Positions 1 through 8,442 of a stretch of 64,000 nucleotides of DNA are shown in pieces; the first letter of the stretch is position 1; each line of letters starts with the position of its first letter. The stretch is taken from positions 186,001 through 250,000 of the forward strand of contig CAYZJI010000002.1 in NCBI GenBank assembly GCA_964479045.1, written 5' to 3'. The notes below the pieces were generated by a model, which made no database searches, was not told where the DNA came from, and was given only the letters and a program-made list of their open reading frames with translations. The position numbers were made by a program, and so were the translations under genes. Origin of the DNA: 2-02-FULL-47-50 sp964479045. GTDB taxonomy: Bacteria; Pseudomonadota; Gammaproteobacteria; Eutrophobiales; Eutrophobiaceae.

Positions 1-806
1 CGTTTGAATGGTTTGACTACGTGGCATCCATGGATGCCTTCGCCGCTGGCAAACTGGATGCCGTGACCATGACCAATGGCGATGCACTGGTAACCGGGGC
101 GAGCGGCGGCAAGAGTGTGATGATCATTATTAATGACTACAGCAACGGCAACGACATGATCATCGCCAAGCCGGGCGTCGAGAGTCTCAAGGACCTCAAG
201 GGCAAGAAGGTGGGTGTGGAAGTCGGGTTTGTGGATCACCTGCTGCTATTGAATGGTCTTGAGAAAAACGGCATGACTGAAGCTGATGTCGAACTGGTGA
301 ATGTGCCCACCAATGAAACCCCGCAGGTGCTGGCCTCCGGTGATGTGGATGCGATTGGTGCCTGGCAACCAAGTTCCGGTATTGCACTCAAACAGGTGCC
401 GGGTTCCAAACCGATTTATACCTCTGCGGATGAACCGGGCCTGATTTATGACGTGCTGGCAGTCAGCCCCACCAGTCTCGCGAAACGCAAAGAGGACTGG
501 AGCAAGGTGGTGGATGTATGGTACCGCGCCGTGAATTTCATTCTCGATCCGGCCACTCAGGATGAAGCTGTGGCCATTATGGCGGCCCGTGTCGGTGTCA
601 CACCGGAAGAGTACAAACCTTTTCTCAAGGGCACCAAAATCCTGACCCTGGAAGAAGCCAAGAAGTTTTTTGCCAAGGATGATGGTTTTGCTTCAATTTA
701 TGGCTCTACAAAAATTTCAGACGATTTCAATCTGAAATATGAGGTATATACGGACGCACAGGACATTGACAGTTACATCGATCCGTCACTGACGCTCGCG
801 AAATAA
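1..806 (+). CDS. ABC transporter substrate-binding protein, urea-carboxylase-region type (5' truncated)
   Basis: Periplasmic binding component of an ABC importer of the NMT1/SsuA-like class. The reading frame is open to the first base, with codons starting at base 3, so signal peptide and N-terminus lie outside the window; the GTG at 21 is internal. Visible features are the DAFAAGKLDAV segment and KPGVESLKDLKGKKVGVEVG, the usual lobe-1 pattern of this family. The permease begins 21 bp downstream and the ATPase follows. Binding proteins of this kind are typical of loci with urea/guanidine carboxylase and allophanate hydrolase. The substrate cannot be read from sequence; guanidine, urea or a larger guanidino or amine compound are all possible. 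Confidence 0.85.
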   Translation, partial: FEWFDYVASMDAFAAGKLDAVTMTNGDALVTGASGGKSVMIIINDYSNGNDMIIAKPGVESLKDLKGKKVGVEVGFVDHLLLLNGLEKNGMTEADVELVNVPTNETPQVLASGDVDAIGAWQPSSGIALKQVPGSKPIYTSADEPGLIYDVLAVSPTSLAKRKEDWSKVVDVWYRAVNFILDPATQDEAVAIMAARVGVTPEEYKPFLKGTKILTLEEAKKFFAKDDGFASIYGSTKISDDFNLKYEVYTDAQDIDSYIDPSLTLAK

Positions 807-827
807 TTTCACTGCGTTACCTGTGGA

Positions 828-1799
828 ATGAGTACGGTTTCCTGGCTGATGCCTCGTGTTGCCCTGCCCCGCAAATGGGGCAGGGTCTTCACCATCGGTT
901 CATTCCTGTTGCCATTGCTGATCTGGTCGCTGGTCAGTTATGTGCCGTTTATCTGGCATCCCAAGGTGAGCATCATTACACCGGGTGATGTGGATTATTT
1001 CAGTCCCGGTATGTTGATAGATCGGGAGCAGTTTGAAAAAGAAGTTGTGCTCATGCAGGAACAGGGAGGTATGGCCCCGACAGGGGTACGAGCGAATCCC
1101 GTATATCTCCCGGCGCCGCATGAAGTGGCACGTGCATTTGTTACTTCGTTTACCACAGAACCACAACGCAGCAGTGAAAAGTGGTTGCACGAAAGTCTGT
1201 GGCACAGCATCACCATAATTTTCTGGGGTTTCACATTATCATCAATTTTTGGTGTGCCCCTTGGCATCCTGTGCGGAACTTATGCAGCGATGTCAAAATT
1301 GTCTGAACCATTCATTGAATTTTTTCGTTATCTGCCGGCGCCGGCATTTGGTGCGCTCGCGGTGGCCATTCTCGGGATACACGATGGGCCCAAAATCGCG
1401 ATTATTTTTATAGGCACTTTTTTTCAACAGGTGCTGGTGATTGCGAATACCACCCGCAAGCTGGATCTGGCCTTGCTGGAAGCGGCTCTGACACTGGGTG
1501 CAAAACGCATACAGTTACTGTTTAAAGTGGTGGTCCCCGGCATCCTGCCCGACATTTATCGCGACCAGCGCATCCTGCTGGGTTGGGCCTGGACCTATCT
1601 GATTGTGGCGGAACTGATCGGCACCAGTTCCGGCATTACCTGGTTTATTACACAACAGGCCCGATATAAAAATTTTGATAATGTGTTTGCGGCCATCATG
1701 ATCATTGGCGTCATCGGCGTAGTGTCCGACATGTTGCTGGCGCGGTTTGGCAAATTTCTGTTTCCATGGGACAAGCCAGCCAACAAAGGGCAGGGTTGA
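828..1799 (+). CDS. ABC transporter permease
   Basis: Inner-membrane permease of the SsuC/TauC class, 323 residues, partner of the flanking binding protein and ATPase. Several hydrophobic helices are visible (first around residues 22-42, then from about 125 onward). The cytoplasmic EAA loop is recognisable near residues 222-240 (EAALTLGAKRIQLLFKVVVP). A hydrophilic stretch of about 80 residues between the first helix and the core (residues 45-120) is longer than in SsuC and is probably periplasmic. ATG at 828 is the first start after the upstream stop. The next gene starts 5 bp after this one ends. Confidence 0.88.
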   Translation: MSTVSWLMPRVALPRKWGRVFTIGSFLLPLLIWSLVSYVPFIWHPKVSIITPGDVDYFSPGMLIDREQFEKEVVLMQEQGGMAPTGVRANPVYLPAPHEVARAFVTSFTTEPQRSSEKWLHESLWHSITIIFWGFTLSSIFGVPLGILCGTYAAMSKLSEPFIEFFRYLPAPAFGALAVAILGIHDGPKIAIIFIGTFFQQVLVIANTTRKLDLALLEAALTLGAKRIQLLFKVVVPGILPDIYRDQRILLGWAWTYLIVAELIGTSSGITWFITQQARYKNFDNVFAAIMIIGVIGVVSDMLLARFGKFLFPWDKPANKGQG

Positions 1800-1804
1800 T
1801 ACAC

Positions 1805-2707
1805 ATGAACAAACTGAATCTGCCCAGTTATCTTGATCAGTCTGATGACGTCAGGGCGCGTTTCGATGCATTGAAGCAACGTGAAGTCATACTTGAAGTG
1901 CGTGATCTCTGCAAAAATTTTTCCACGCCCAATAATGGTGAAGTTACTGCGTTGAGAAATATAAGTTTCAAAACCCACCGGCGCGAATTTGTGTGTGTTA
2001 TCGGCGCCTCGGGTTGCGGTAAATCCACACTGGTGCGTATTCTGGCGGGATTGGAGTCCTCCACTTCCGGACAGGTGTTGCTCGATGGTAAAACGGTTTC
2101 AGGTCCGGGGCCGGATCGTGGCATGGTGTTCCAGGGTTATACGCTGTTTCCGTGGCTCACGGTAAAAAAGAATGTGATGTTCGGTCTGCAAATGCAGGGC
2201 AGGGAGCCGGCCGAGAGTGAAGCCATGCAATGGATCGATCTCGTTGGCCTCGAAAAATTCGCTGACGCTTATCCGGATCAGTTGTCCGGCGGCATGAAAC
2301 AACGCGTGGCGATTGCACGCGCACTCGCAGCACAACCGCGCATTCTGCTGATGGATGAACCGTTCGGCGCACTGGATGCGCAGACCCGCTGCAAGATGCA
2401 ATCCTACCTGCTGCAGATCTGGCACAACATCGATATCACCATTCTGTTTATCACGCATGATCTGGATGAAGCAATTTATCTCGCGGATCGCATTCTGGTA
2501 TTGAAGGCCCATCCGGGTGAAGTGCAGGAGCTTATTGAAGTGCCGGTGCCACGACCGCGTTCCGCAGAACAACTCATGTCGCCGGAATTTCTGGCAACGC
2601 GTAAACACCTGGATGAACTGATCCATCCGCCCGGTGTGGAAGATGAAGACAAGCTGAATATGATTCGCCTGACACGTGTCGGTGATGAAGTGGAGCCGCC
2701 GCTGTGA
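1805..2707 (+). CDS. ABC transporter ATP-binding protein
   Basis: ATPase subunit of the importer, 300 residues. Walker A is GASGCGKST, the signature is LSGGMKQR, and Walker B is ILLMDEPFGALD, followed by the switch histidine in ITHDLDEA. The order fits SsuB/TauB/NrtD ATPases. An in-frame ATG exists at 1766 inside the permease gene, but homology begins only after the ATG at 1805, so that start is preferred. The N-terminal 40 residues before the ATPase fold are an extension. The final codon overlaps the GTG of the next gene, so translation of the hydrolase is probably coupled to the transporter. Confidence 0.9.
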   Translation: MNKLNLPSYLDQSDDVRARFDALKQREVILEVRDLCKNFSTPNNGEVTALRNISFKTHRREFVCVIGASGCGKSTLVRILAGLESSTSGQVLLDGKTVSGPGPDRGMVFQGYTLFPWLTVKKNVMFGLQMQGREPAESEAMQWIDLVGLEKFADAYPDQLSGGMKQRVAIARALAAQPRILLMDEPFGALDAQTRCKMQSYLLQIWHNIDITILFITHDLDEAIYLADRILVLKAHPGEVQELIEVPVPRPRSAEQLMSPEFLATRKHLDELIHPPGVEDEDKLNMIRLTRVGDEVEPPL

Positions 2708-3477
2708 ACCTCTGGGAACAACAGGCTTGGCCGGATATCGCCACAAGGATGAAGGAAATTCCTGCCGCCATACTGCCGGTGGGCGCGACCGAACAGCATG
2801 GTCCGCATATGGGATGCGGTATGGATGCAGTGCTCGCCGATAAATTATGCCGTGCTGTTGCGGATAAAACCGGTGTGCTTATGTTGCCTGCCATGCCGTA
2901 TGGCTGCTCACTCGGTCACAGCCGCCGCTGGCCTGGAACGATAGCCCTGCAACCGAAAACGCTGATCGATCTGATCAAGGAAATTGGTGACTGGTCATAC
3001 TACAGCGGCGTGCGCAAACTGTTTATCGTGAATACCCATGTTACCAATGCGGCACCATTACGTTGTGCATTGGAAATGTTGCGCGCCGAACACGACGATC
3101 TGATGGTGGTGGTATTCAACTCTGCCACGTTGAGTGAACGGGTACGCAAATTTCATTTTGCTGATGGCAATGACTGGCACGCCAACGATGCTGAAACATC
3201 CTTGATGATGTCAGTGGTACCGGAGATGGTAAATACTGAACGCCTCCCTGTTGCCGATGATCCGGATCGCACAGGCAATCTGGTTTTTGCGCATCCGGTC
3301 AATCGCACCAGCAGCAATGGTGTGACGGGGAAACCATCCGATGCGAACAAAGCAAAAGGTGATGAGGGTTTTGCCTGGATGGTTGAGGATCTGTCACGGC
3401 TGATCCTGCGTGGCCTGCAGGAGCAACCGCCTTTATCACATTCCTATTTTTCCAGCATTGGAGAGTTGCCGGTATGA
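2704..3477 (+). CDS. Creatininase-family amidohydrolase
   Basis: Metal-dependent hydrolase of the creatininase/MftE family, 257 residues, GTG start overlapping the previous stop by 4 nt. Visible family motifs are PVGATEQHGPHM (E30, H32), D41 in the following loop, NTHVTN around H112 and DWHANDAETS near residue 160. In creatininase itself the middle motif is NGHYEN and supplies a His and a Glu. Here the Glu position is Thr, so true creatinine hydrolysis is not assured; other members open lactams or cleave amides. Its overlap with the transporter ATPase and with the next ligase-like gene places it in one catabolic unit. Substrate unknown. Confidence 0.8.
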   Translation: MNLWEQQAWPDIATRMKEIPAAILPVGATEQHGPHMGCGMDAVLADKLCRAVADKTGVLMLPAMPYGCSLGHSRRWPGTIALQPKTLIDLIKEIGDWSYYSGVRKLFIVNTHVTNAAPLRCALEMLRAEHDDLMVVVFNSATLSERVRKFHFADGNDWHANDAETSLMMSVVPEMVNTERLPVADDPDRTGNLVFAHPVNRTSSNGVTGKPSDANKAKGDEGFAWMVEDLSRLILRGLQEQPPLSHSYFSSIGELPV

Positions 3478-4835
3478 AGTCTGACAGTGAAATTCTCGAG
3501 ATCCAGAAACAATTAAAAAGCAAGGGTGTGCAGTATTGCATGGGCGCTTATGTGGATATCCATGGTGTTCCCAAGGGAAAGGTTGTGCCGATTGATCACC
3601 TGCTACATATGGCGCATGGTTCTGAACTCTATACCGGCTATGCGCTGGACGGACTGGGGCAGAAACCGAATGATGATGAAATCGCTTCCGTGCCCGATCT
3701 TGACCACATTATTCAATTACCGTGGGAGCCGAAGATTGCCTGGATGCCGGCAGACAATACCTTCAAGGGCAAACCGTATGCGCTCAACACCCGCGTGGCA
3801 CTGAAACAGCAACTGCAAAAAGCCGCCGCGATGGGGTTTGGCTTTAATCTCGGAATTGAATGCGAAGTATTTCTGTTACGCCGGAATGCCGATGGCAGTC
3901 TGTCTGTTCCGCGCGCGGACGACAAACTGACCAAGCCCTGTTATGACATACGCGGATTCATGGACAACTTCAGCTGGCTGGATCGTGTGGCCCAAACGAT
4001 TAATGGTCTGGGCTGGGACCTGTATTCCTTTGATCATGAAGATGCTAACGGCCAGTTTGAATTTGATTTCATGTATGCCGATGCGCTGGTGATGTGTGAT
4101 CGCTATATTTTTTTCCGCGAGCTGGCCAAGCGTTACGCGGCGGATGAAGGATTGATGGCAACGTTCATGCCCAAACCTTTTAAGAACAAAACCGGTAACG
4201 GCGCGCATTTCAACATGTCCCTGCGTGATCTGAAGACGGGCAAAAATCTGTTTGCCTGTGATCCGGCTGAAGACACACGTGGTCTGGGACTGACGCCACT
4301 TGGGTATTATTTTATCGGCGGCATACTGAAACATGGCCGCGCGTTATGCGCGGCATTTGCACCGACGGTGAACAGCTACAAGCGGCTCGTGCGGCAGGGG
4401 GCCATGAGCTATTTTTCCTGGGCGCCGGTGTTTAATTCCTATGGTTCCAACAACCGTACGAACTCGGTACGCGTGCCGATGGGTGGCGGGCGTTGTGAAT
4501 CACGTAATGCCGATGGTGCGGTAAACCCCTATCTTGCAGCCACACTGGCACTGGCTGCAGGGCTGGAAGGAATCCGTGAACAAATTGATCCCGGTCATCC
4601 ACAGGAAGACAACCTTTATGAAATCAGCGAAACCGAACGTACGAAACGGGGAATAGAATTTCTGCCGCATAATCTGGCGGAGGCTGTTGCAGTGTTTGCT
4701 GACGATCCCTTTGTTGAAACGACGCTCGGAGCGGAACTGAAGAACGAATTCATTAAATATAAAACGGAAGAGTGGGAAAGTTATCATCTGGACGTCAGTC
4801 CTTGGGAAGTTGAACGTTACAGTCATTTGTTCTGA
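3474..4835 (+). CDS. GlnT-type glutamine synthetase family protein (gamma-glutamyl-amine ligase-like)
   Basis: Member of the glutamine synthetase superfamily, 453 residues, closest in pattern to GlnT and gamma-glutamylmethylamide synthetases rather than to GlnA. The beta-grasp N-terminal part (VDIHGVPKGKVVP) and catalytic core motifs are present: GIECEVFL, GNGAHFNMSL and the NSYKRLV glutamate-binding loop, then RVPMGGGRCESRNADGAVNPYLA. No Tyr-adenylylation signature resembling GlnA is evident. The gene overlaps the creatininase-family gene by 4 nt. Enzymes of this group activate glutamate with ATP and join it to small amines, a first step in several amine catabolic routes. The amine used here is not known. 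Confidence 0.82.
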   Translation: MKSDSEILEIQKQLKSKGVQYCMGAYVDIHGVPKGKVVPIDHLLHMAHGSELYTGYALDGLGQKPNDDEIASVPDLDHIIQLPWEPKIAWMPADNTFKGKPYALNTRVALKQQLQKAAAMGFGFNLGIECEVFLLRRNADGSLSVPRADDKLTKPCYDIRGFMDNFSWLDRVAQTINGLGWDLYSFDHEDANGQFEFDFMYADALVMCDRYIFFRELAKRYAADEGLMATFMPKPFKNKTGNGAHFNMSLRDLKTGKNLFACDPAEDTRGLGLTPLGYYFIGGILKHGRALCAAFAPTVNSYKRLVRQGAMSYFSWAPVFNSYGSNNRTNSVRVPMGGGRCESRNADGAVNPYLAATLALAAGLEGIREQIDPGHPQEDNLYEISETERTKRGIEFLPHNLAEAVAVFADDPFVETTLGAELKNEFIKYKTEEWESYHLDVSPWEVERYSHLF

Positions 4836-4843
4836 ATAATCTT

Positions 4844-4890
4844 CGCCGGGGACGGCCCCGGCGGAATGGCAAGCGGCGGGACGGCCCGCA
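4844..4890 (+). other. Two GC-rich hairpins between ligase and desaturase genes
   Basis: CGCCGGGG (4844-4851) pairs with CCCCGGCG (4856-4863). GCGGG (4876-4880) pairs with CCCGC (4885-4889), both around an ACGG loop. No T-run follows, so this is more likely an mRNA processing or stability element, or a weak attenuator, than a terminator. Confidence 0.5.
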
Positions 4891-4901
4891 AAGAGGTGTT
4901 C

Positions 4902-5876
4902 ATGGAGATATGGCGATATGAAGACGGAACGATAGCAAACAGTTGTGCAATGGGTTATGTCGTGATTAGTTATCCGCTGGCGCTGTATGGACTGGCAGGT
5001 GACAGTGCCGTGTTGTATATGTTGTCAGTTATCCTGTTGGCACACGCTTTAATTATTGCAGCCTATCTGGTGCATGAATGCATGCATCAGACACTGTTCA
5101 AGAACAGCCGGCATAATCAGTGGCTGGGCGAAGTATTGTCGTGGGTCACCGGTGCCGCTTATGCACGTTACGCCGATTTGAAAAAGAAACATCTGCGTCA
5201 TCATGCCGATCGTATTGATTCTCTTGCTGTTGATTATCATGAACTGCTGGCGCGGTATGAACTGCTCCGCAGGGCGGTGTCTGCATTACAGTACTGGCAT
5301 ATCCCTGCTGTTGAAATTCTGACCCATGGTTTGTCCATGGCGGCTCCATTCATGCTGGAGTCGAGGCGTGATCAACGGCTACGCGTCATGTTGATACTTC
5401 TGACACGGATCATATTTTTTGCTGTGCTGTTGTGGTGGGACTGGAAAATCATCCCTGGTTATTTGCTGGCATATCTTTTGTTCATGCTGGTACTGGGTTT
5501 CATGGATACGTTTCAGCATCGATATCTTGTGCGTTTCAATCTCGATGATGACAAATCACCGCCGGAATTTGATCGGGCTTATGAAGAAACCCACACATGG
5601 AGCAATCTGATCTCTGAGCAGTATCGATGGCTTAATCTGCTGGTGCTGAATTTCTGTTATCACAACATGCATCACTACAAATCCGGTGAGCCGTGGTACC
5701 GTTTACCGCGCCTGCATCAGGAGCGTTATCAAAAAAATGAAGCTCCGGTGATCAGCATCAGAAAGCAATGGCACGATTTTCATCAATACCGCATGCACAG
5801 GATCATGGATGCGAAACATTCTGACATGGCGGTCAATCCCGGGGCAGCCGGCGTTTCTTTCCTCGTGGGAGTGTGA
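4902..5876 (+). CDS. Membrane fatty-acid-desaturase-fold protein (diiron desaturase/hydroxylase)
   Basis: Integral membrane protein of 324 residues with the three histidine clusters that bind a diiron centre in desaturases, alkane hydroxylases and related oxygenases: HECMH (residues 58-62), HLRHH (97-101) and HNMHH (254-258). Hydrophobic segments at about 18-57, 162-178 and 184-203 flank them. The start at 4902 is chosen over 4866 because AAGAGGTG lies 5-12 nt upstream. The next gene follows after 3 bp. In a nitrogen-compound locus a lipid desaturase is unexpected; oxidation of an amine or guanidino side chain is possible but unproven. Confidence 0.78.
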   Translation: MEIWRYEDGTIANSCAMGYVVISYPLALYGLAGDSAVLYMLSVILLAHALIIAAYLVHECMHQTLFKNSRHNQWLGEVLSWVTGAAYARYADLKKKHLRHHADRIDSLAVDYHELLARYELLRRAVSALQYWHIPAVEILTHGLSMAAPFMLESRRDQRLRVMLILLTRIIFFAVLLWWDWKIIPGYLLAYLLFMLVLGFMDTFQHRYLVRFNLDDDKSPPEFDRAYEETHTWSNLISEQYRWLNLLVLNFCYHNMHHYKSGEPWYRLPRLHQERYQKNEAPVISIRKQWHDFHQYRMHRIMDAKHSDMAVNPGAAGVSFLVGV

Positions 5877-5879
5877 AAC

Positions 5880-6758
5880 ATGGAACTCAAACTGTTTAAA
5901 ACATTATGGGGCTTTAAGGGTACCCATGCGTCGGCAGCGCAGGCGGCTATGAAGCAGGGCTATAACGGTATCGAGGGACCGGTGCCGGCATCAAAACAGG
6001 AGGCGTGTGAATTCGCCGTGCTGCTCGATCAATATCAACTCAGTTATATCGCTGAAGTGGTCACTGCCGGAGGTTATGTGCCGGATCGCAGATTGCCGCT
6101 GGAAGCCCATCTGAATGATCTGCATGACAATCTGGAACGTCTGCTGTATCTCAACCCGTTGTTTATTACGTGTATTGGTGGATGTGATGCGTGGACTGAA
6201 GATGAATCCGTGCAATTTTTCAATCAGGCCATGGTAATGGCAGAAAGTTACAATCGTGTCATTTCTTTTGAAACCCATCGCGGACGCAGCCTGTTTAATC
6301 CCTGGGCTACCCAACGGATTGTTGAAGGGATTCCTGATTTGAGACTGACTTGTGATTTCAGTCACTGGAATGTGGTGTGTGAAGGTATACAGGAAACTGA
6401 AGAAGCGATTATTCAGGATTTATTGCCAAATGCATGGCATATCCATGGACGGGTAGGTTATGACCAGGGGCCGCAGGTACCGCATCCGCGTTCGCCGTTA
6501 TACGCAGAAAATCTGAAGCAGCACCAGAAATGGTGGCAATGGATCTGGAATGAACATGAACTGCAGGCGAGAACGATGACGACCCTGACACCGGAATTCG
6601 GGCCTGACGGCTACGAACCACGGGATCCGGAAACGGGCAAGGCACTGGTCGATATTGAAGGTATCAATCTCTGGATTGCCGGCGTATTACGCCTGCAGTT
6701 TGAGCAGGCATTTGCAGGGGCGGAAAAGCTGAACCGTGAATGGGCGGGTCATCCGTGA
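5880..6758 (+). CDS. TIM-barrel sugar isomerase/epimerase-like protein
   Basis: AP-endonuclease-2/xylose-isomerase-like barrel, 292 residues. Candidate metal ligands follow the family order: E in ISFETHRGR, D in LTCDFSHW, H in AWHIHGRVG and E in TLTPEFGPDGY. It starts 3 bp after the desaturase-like gene, so the two are almost certainly co-transcribed. Members act on sugars, hydroxy acids, inososes or other small polar compounds, and the substrate cannot be deduced. It is the last gene before the guanidine riboswitch. Confidence 0.75.
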   Translation: MELKLFKTLWGFKGTHASAAQAAMKQGYNGIEGPVPASKQEACEFAVLLDQYQLSYIAEVVTAGGYVPDRRLPLEAHLNDLHDNLERLLYLNPLFITCIGGCDAWTEDESVQFFNQAMVMAESYNRVISFETHRGRSLFNPWATQRIVEGIPDLRLTCDFSHWNVVCEGIQETEEAIIQDLLPNAWHIHGRVGYDQGPQVPHPRSPLYAENLKQHQKWWQWIWNEHELQARTMTTLTPEFGPDGYEPRDPETGKALVDIEGINLWIAGVLRLQFEQAFAGAEKLNREWAGHP

Positions 6759-6858
6759 TGAACTTTCAGCAAAACGGCGTTATACTTTTCAGCATCTGCA
6801 CACGAGATGTTTTGATGGCCAGGTGGTATCACCTGCTGTCAGGACGCACACAAGATGA

Positions 6859-6949
6859 CTAGGGTTCCGGCTGATATTTTCTTTCAGCGTCTGGACCGAG
6901 AGTCGTCGGCCTGTTCCAGGTTACACGGCGGGATAAAAGCCCGGGAGAT
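6859..6949 (+). promoter_or_regulatory. Guanidine-I (ykkC) riboswitch aptamer
   Basis: The conserved blocks of the guanidine-I aptamer occur in order: CTAGGGTTCCGG (6859-6870), CTGGACCGAGAG (6891-6902), ACACGGCGGGATAAAAGCC (6923-6941) and CGGGAGA (6942-6948). This RNA binds guanidinium and normally activates guanidine transport or degradation genes. It is followed by two DUF1989 genes, a carboxyltransferase and allophanate hydrolase, which is the expected regulon. Two small hairpins precede it (6793-6809 and 6820-6835). Confidence 0.93.
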
Positions 6950-6979
6950 GCAATGCCAGTCACTGGCCTCATCATCTCC
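6944..6979 (+). promoter_or_regulatory. Candidate riboswitch expression-platform hairpin
   Basis: GGAGATG (6944-6950), whose first bases belong to the conserved 3' end of the aptamer, can pair with CATCTCC (6973-6979). An inner GCCAG/CTGGC hairpin (6955-6967) sits inside. Forming this stem should compete with the aptamer's last helix, a plausible switch between ligand-bound and ligand-free states. No T-run follows, so control may be at an unseen terminator, by Rho, or at translation 80 nt downstream. This is inference from base pairing only. Confidence 0.5.
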
Positions 6980-7060
6980 ATGTGTATACCGGATCGGAGA
7001 ACAGGCATTTCCCTCTGCTGTAATCCCCGTTCTGAAATTTGACTGACAGGGTAATTGACT

Positions 7061-7804
7061 ATGGCGGATATATTTCCTGAAAGCGAACTGATGTATACGG
7101 ACGAAATTCCCGGCGGCGCACACTGGTCACTGTTGATACGGCGTGGCACAGTCCTGCGTCTAATCGACAAAGCGGGTGGTGTGAATGTAGGCATGCTGTT
7201 TTACAACCCGCTCGATAAACTGGAACGCTACAACGCACCGGATACACTCAAGTGTCAACATACGTTCAAACTCACCCGGGGTCACTGTCTCTATTCCGAC
7301 ATGGGCCGTATCTTCTGTTCCATCATCGAAGATACCGTGGGCTGGCATGATACGGTCGGCGGTAATCTCACGGATGTGCTGCTTGAACAACGCTGGGGCA
7401 AAAAAAACTATCAACAGTATCGCAATGACTGGACGCTGAGTGGTCAGCACAGTTTTCTGGTGGAGTTTGCCAAACACGGACTTAATCAGCGCGACATGGC
7501 AGCGAATGTGAACTGGTTCAGCAAGGTCTATGTGGATGCTGATGGCAACATGGAGTTCGATCCGGATCACAGTAAGGCCGGTGCGTATGTCGATTTGCGT
7601 TTTGAGATGGACACCCTAGTGGCGTTACATACCTGTCCACATCCCATGAACACGGCAGCGGAATATCCGAAACGGCCGCTGATATATGAAATCCGCAAGG
7701 CTGCACCGGTACAGCCGGATGATCTGTGCATGAATTCCAGACCGGAAAACCGGCGCGGTTTCCAGAACAATGCGTTGTATCACTTGCAGGGAGGTTATCC
7801 ATGA
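7061..7804 (+). CDS. DUF1989 protein, urea carboxylase-associated / carboxyguanidine deiminase subunit (larger)
   Basis: Member of DUF1989, 247 residues, matching the longer of the two urea-carboxylase-associated families. In characterised guanidine-degrading bacteria the pair forms carboxyguanidine deiminase (CgdAB), which converts carboxyguanidine to allophanate and ammonia. The internal motif IEDTVGWHDTVGG is the family's conserved metal-site region. ATG at 7061 is preferred over TTG at 7055; CAGGG lies about 9 nt upstream. The stop overlaps the ATG of the second subunit (ATGA). It is directly under the guanidine-I riboswitch. Which subunit letter applies is not certain. Confidence 0.87.
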   Translation: MADIFPESELMYTDEIPGGAHWSLLIRRGTVLRLIDKAGGVNVGMLFYNPLDKLERYNAPDTLKCQHTFKLTRGHCLYSDMGRIFCSIIEDTVGWHDTVGGNLTDVLLEQRWGKKNYQQYRNDWTLSGQHSFLVEFAKHGLNQRDMAANVNWFSKVYVDADGNMEFDPDHSKAGAYVDLRFEMDTLVALHTCPHPMNTAAEYPKRPLIYEIRKAAPVQPDDLCMNSRPENRRGFQNNALYHLQGGYP

Positions 7805-8442
7805 TCAGCGCCAGCCTGCGCGCACCCGAATCGGCTGTGTATCGCAAAGTCGTGAATGCCGGTGATTACTGGATGCAGGTCATCAATAAAGGCCAGACAT
7901 TACGCATACTTGATCTGGAAGGAAACCAGGCGGCGGATACATTGTTCTATAACGCCGATGATCCGGCCGAACGTTACTCCGCCATCGACACGATTCGTGA
8001 GCAAGGCAATGTGTATCTCACGGCAGGCAGCAAACTGCTGTCCAATGAAGGCAATCTAATGCTCGAGATTGTTGCGGATACCTGCGGACGGCACGATACA
8101 CTGGGTGGGGCCTGTGCCACGGAATCCAATACCGTACGTTATGCGCTGGAAAAAAAATGCATGCACGCCTGTCGTGATTCCTGGATGCTGGCTGTTGTGC
8201 AAAATGAACAGTTCGGTATGACCAAACGTGATATCACACACAACATCAATTTTTTCATGAATGTACCGGTCTCACCTGAAGGCGGATTAAGCTTTGCCGA
8301 TGGTATATCTGATGCCGGCAAGTATGTGGAACTGACAGCAGCCATGAAGGTAATCGTGTTGATTTCCAATTGCCCGCAGTTGAACAATCCCTGCAATGCC
8401 TACAACCCGACGCCGATAGAAGTGTTGATCTGGGATGAGTAA
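7801..8442 (+). CDS. DUF1989 protein, urea carboxylase-associated / carboxyguanidine deiminase subunit (smaller)
   Basis: Second DUF1989 protein, 213 residues, paralogous to its neighbour (shared pattern NKGQTLRILDLEGNQAADTL versus the equivalent start of the larger subunit). It carries DTCGRHDTLGGAC with Cys and His residues typical of the metal site. ATG at 7801 has a strong CAGGGAGG upstream and overlaps the previous stop. Its own stop overlaps the next start by 8 nt. The role inferred from family and context is partner subunit of carboxyguanidine deiminase. Confidence 0.87.
   Translation: MISASLRAPESAVYRKVVNAGDYWMQVINKGQTLRILDLEGNQAADTLFYNADDPAERYSAIDTIREQGNVYLTAGSKLLSNEGNLMLEIVADTCGRHDTLGGACATESNTVRYALEKKCMHACRDSWMLAVVQNEQFGMTKRDITHNINFFMNVPVSPEGGLSFADGISDAGKYVELTAAMKVIVLISNCPQLNNPCNAYNPTPIEVLIWDE

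Noticed and set aside
21..806. GTG at 21 as real start of the binding protein
   Set aside because: The frame is open to the window edge and the residues before it fit the family, so the gene is truncated by the window.
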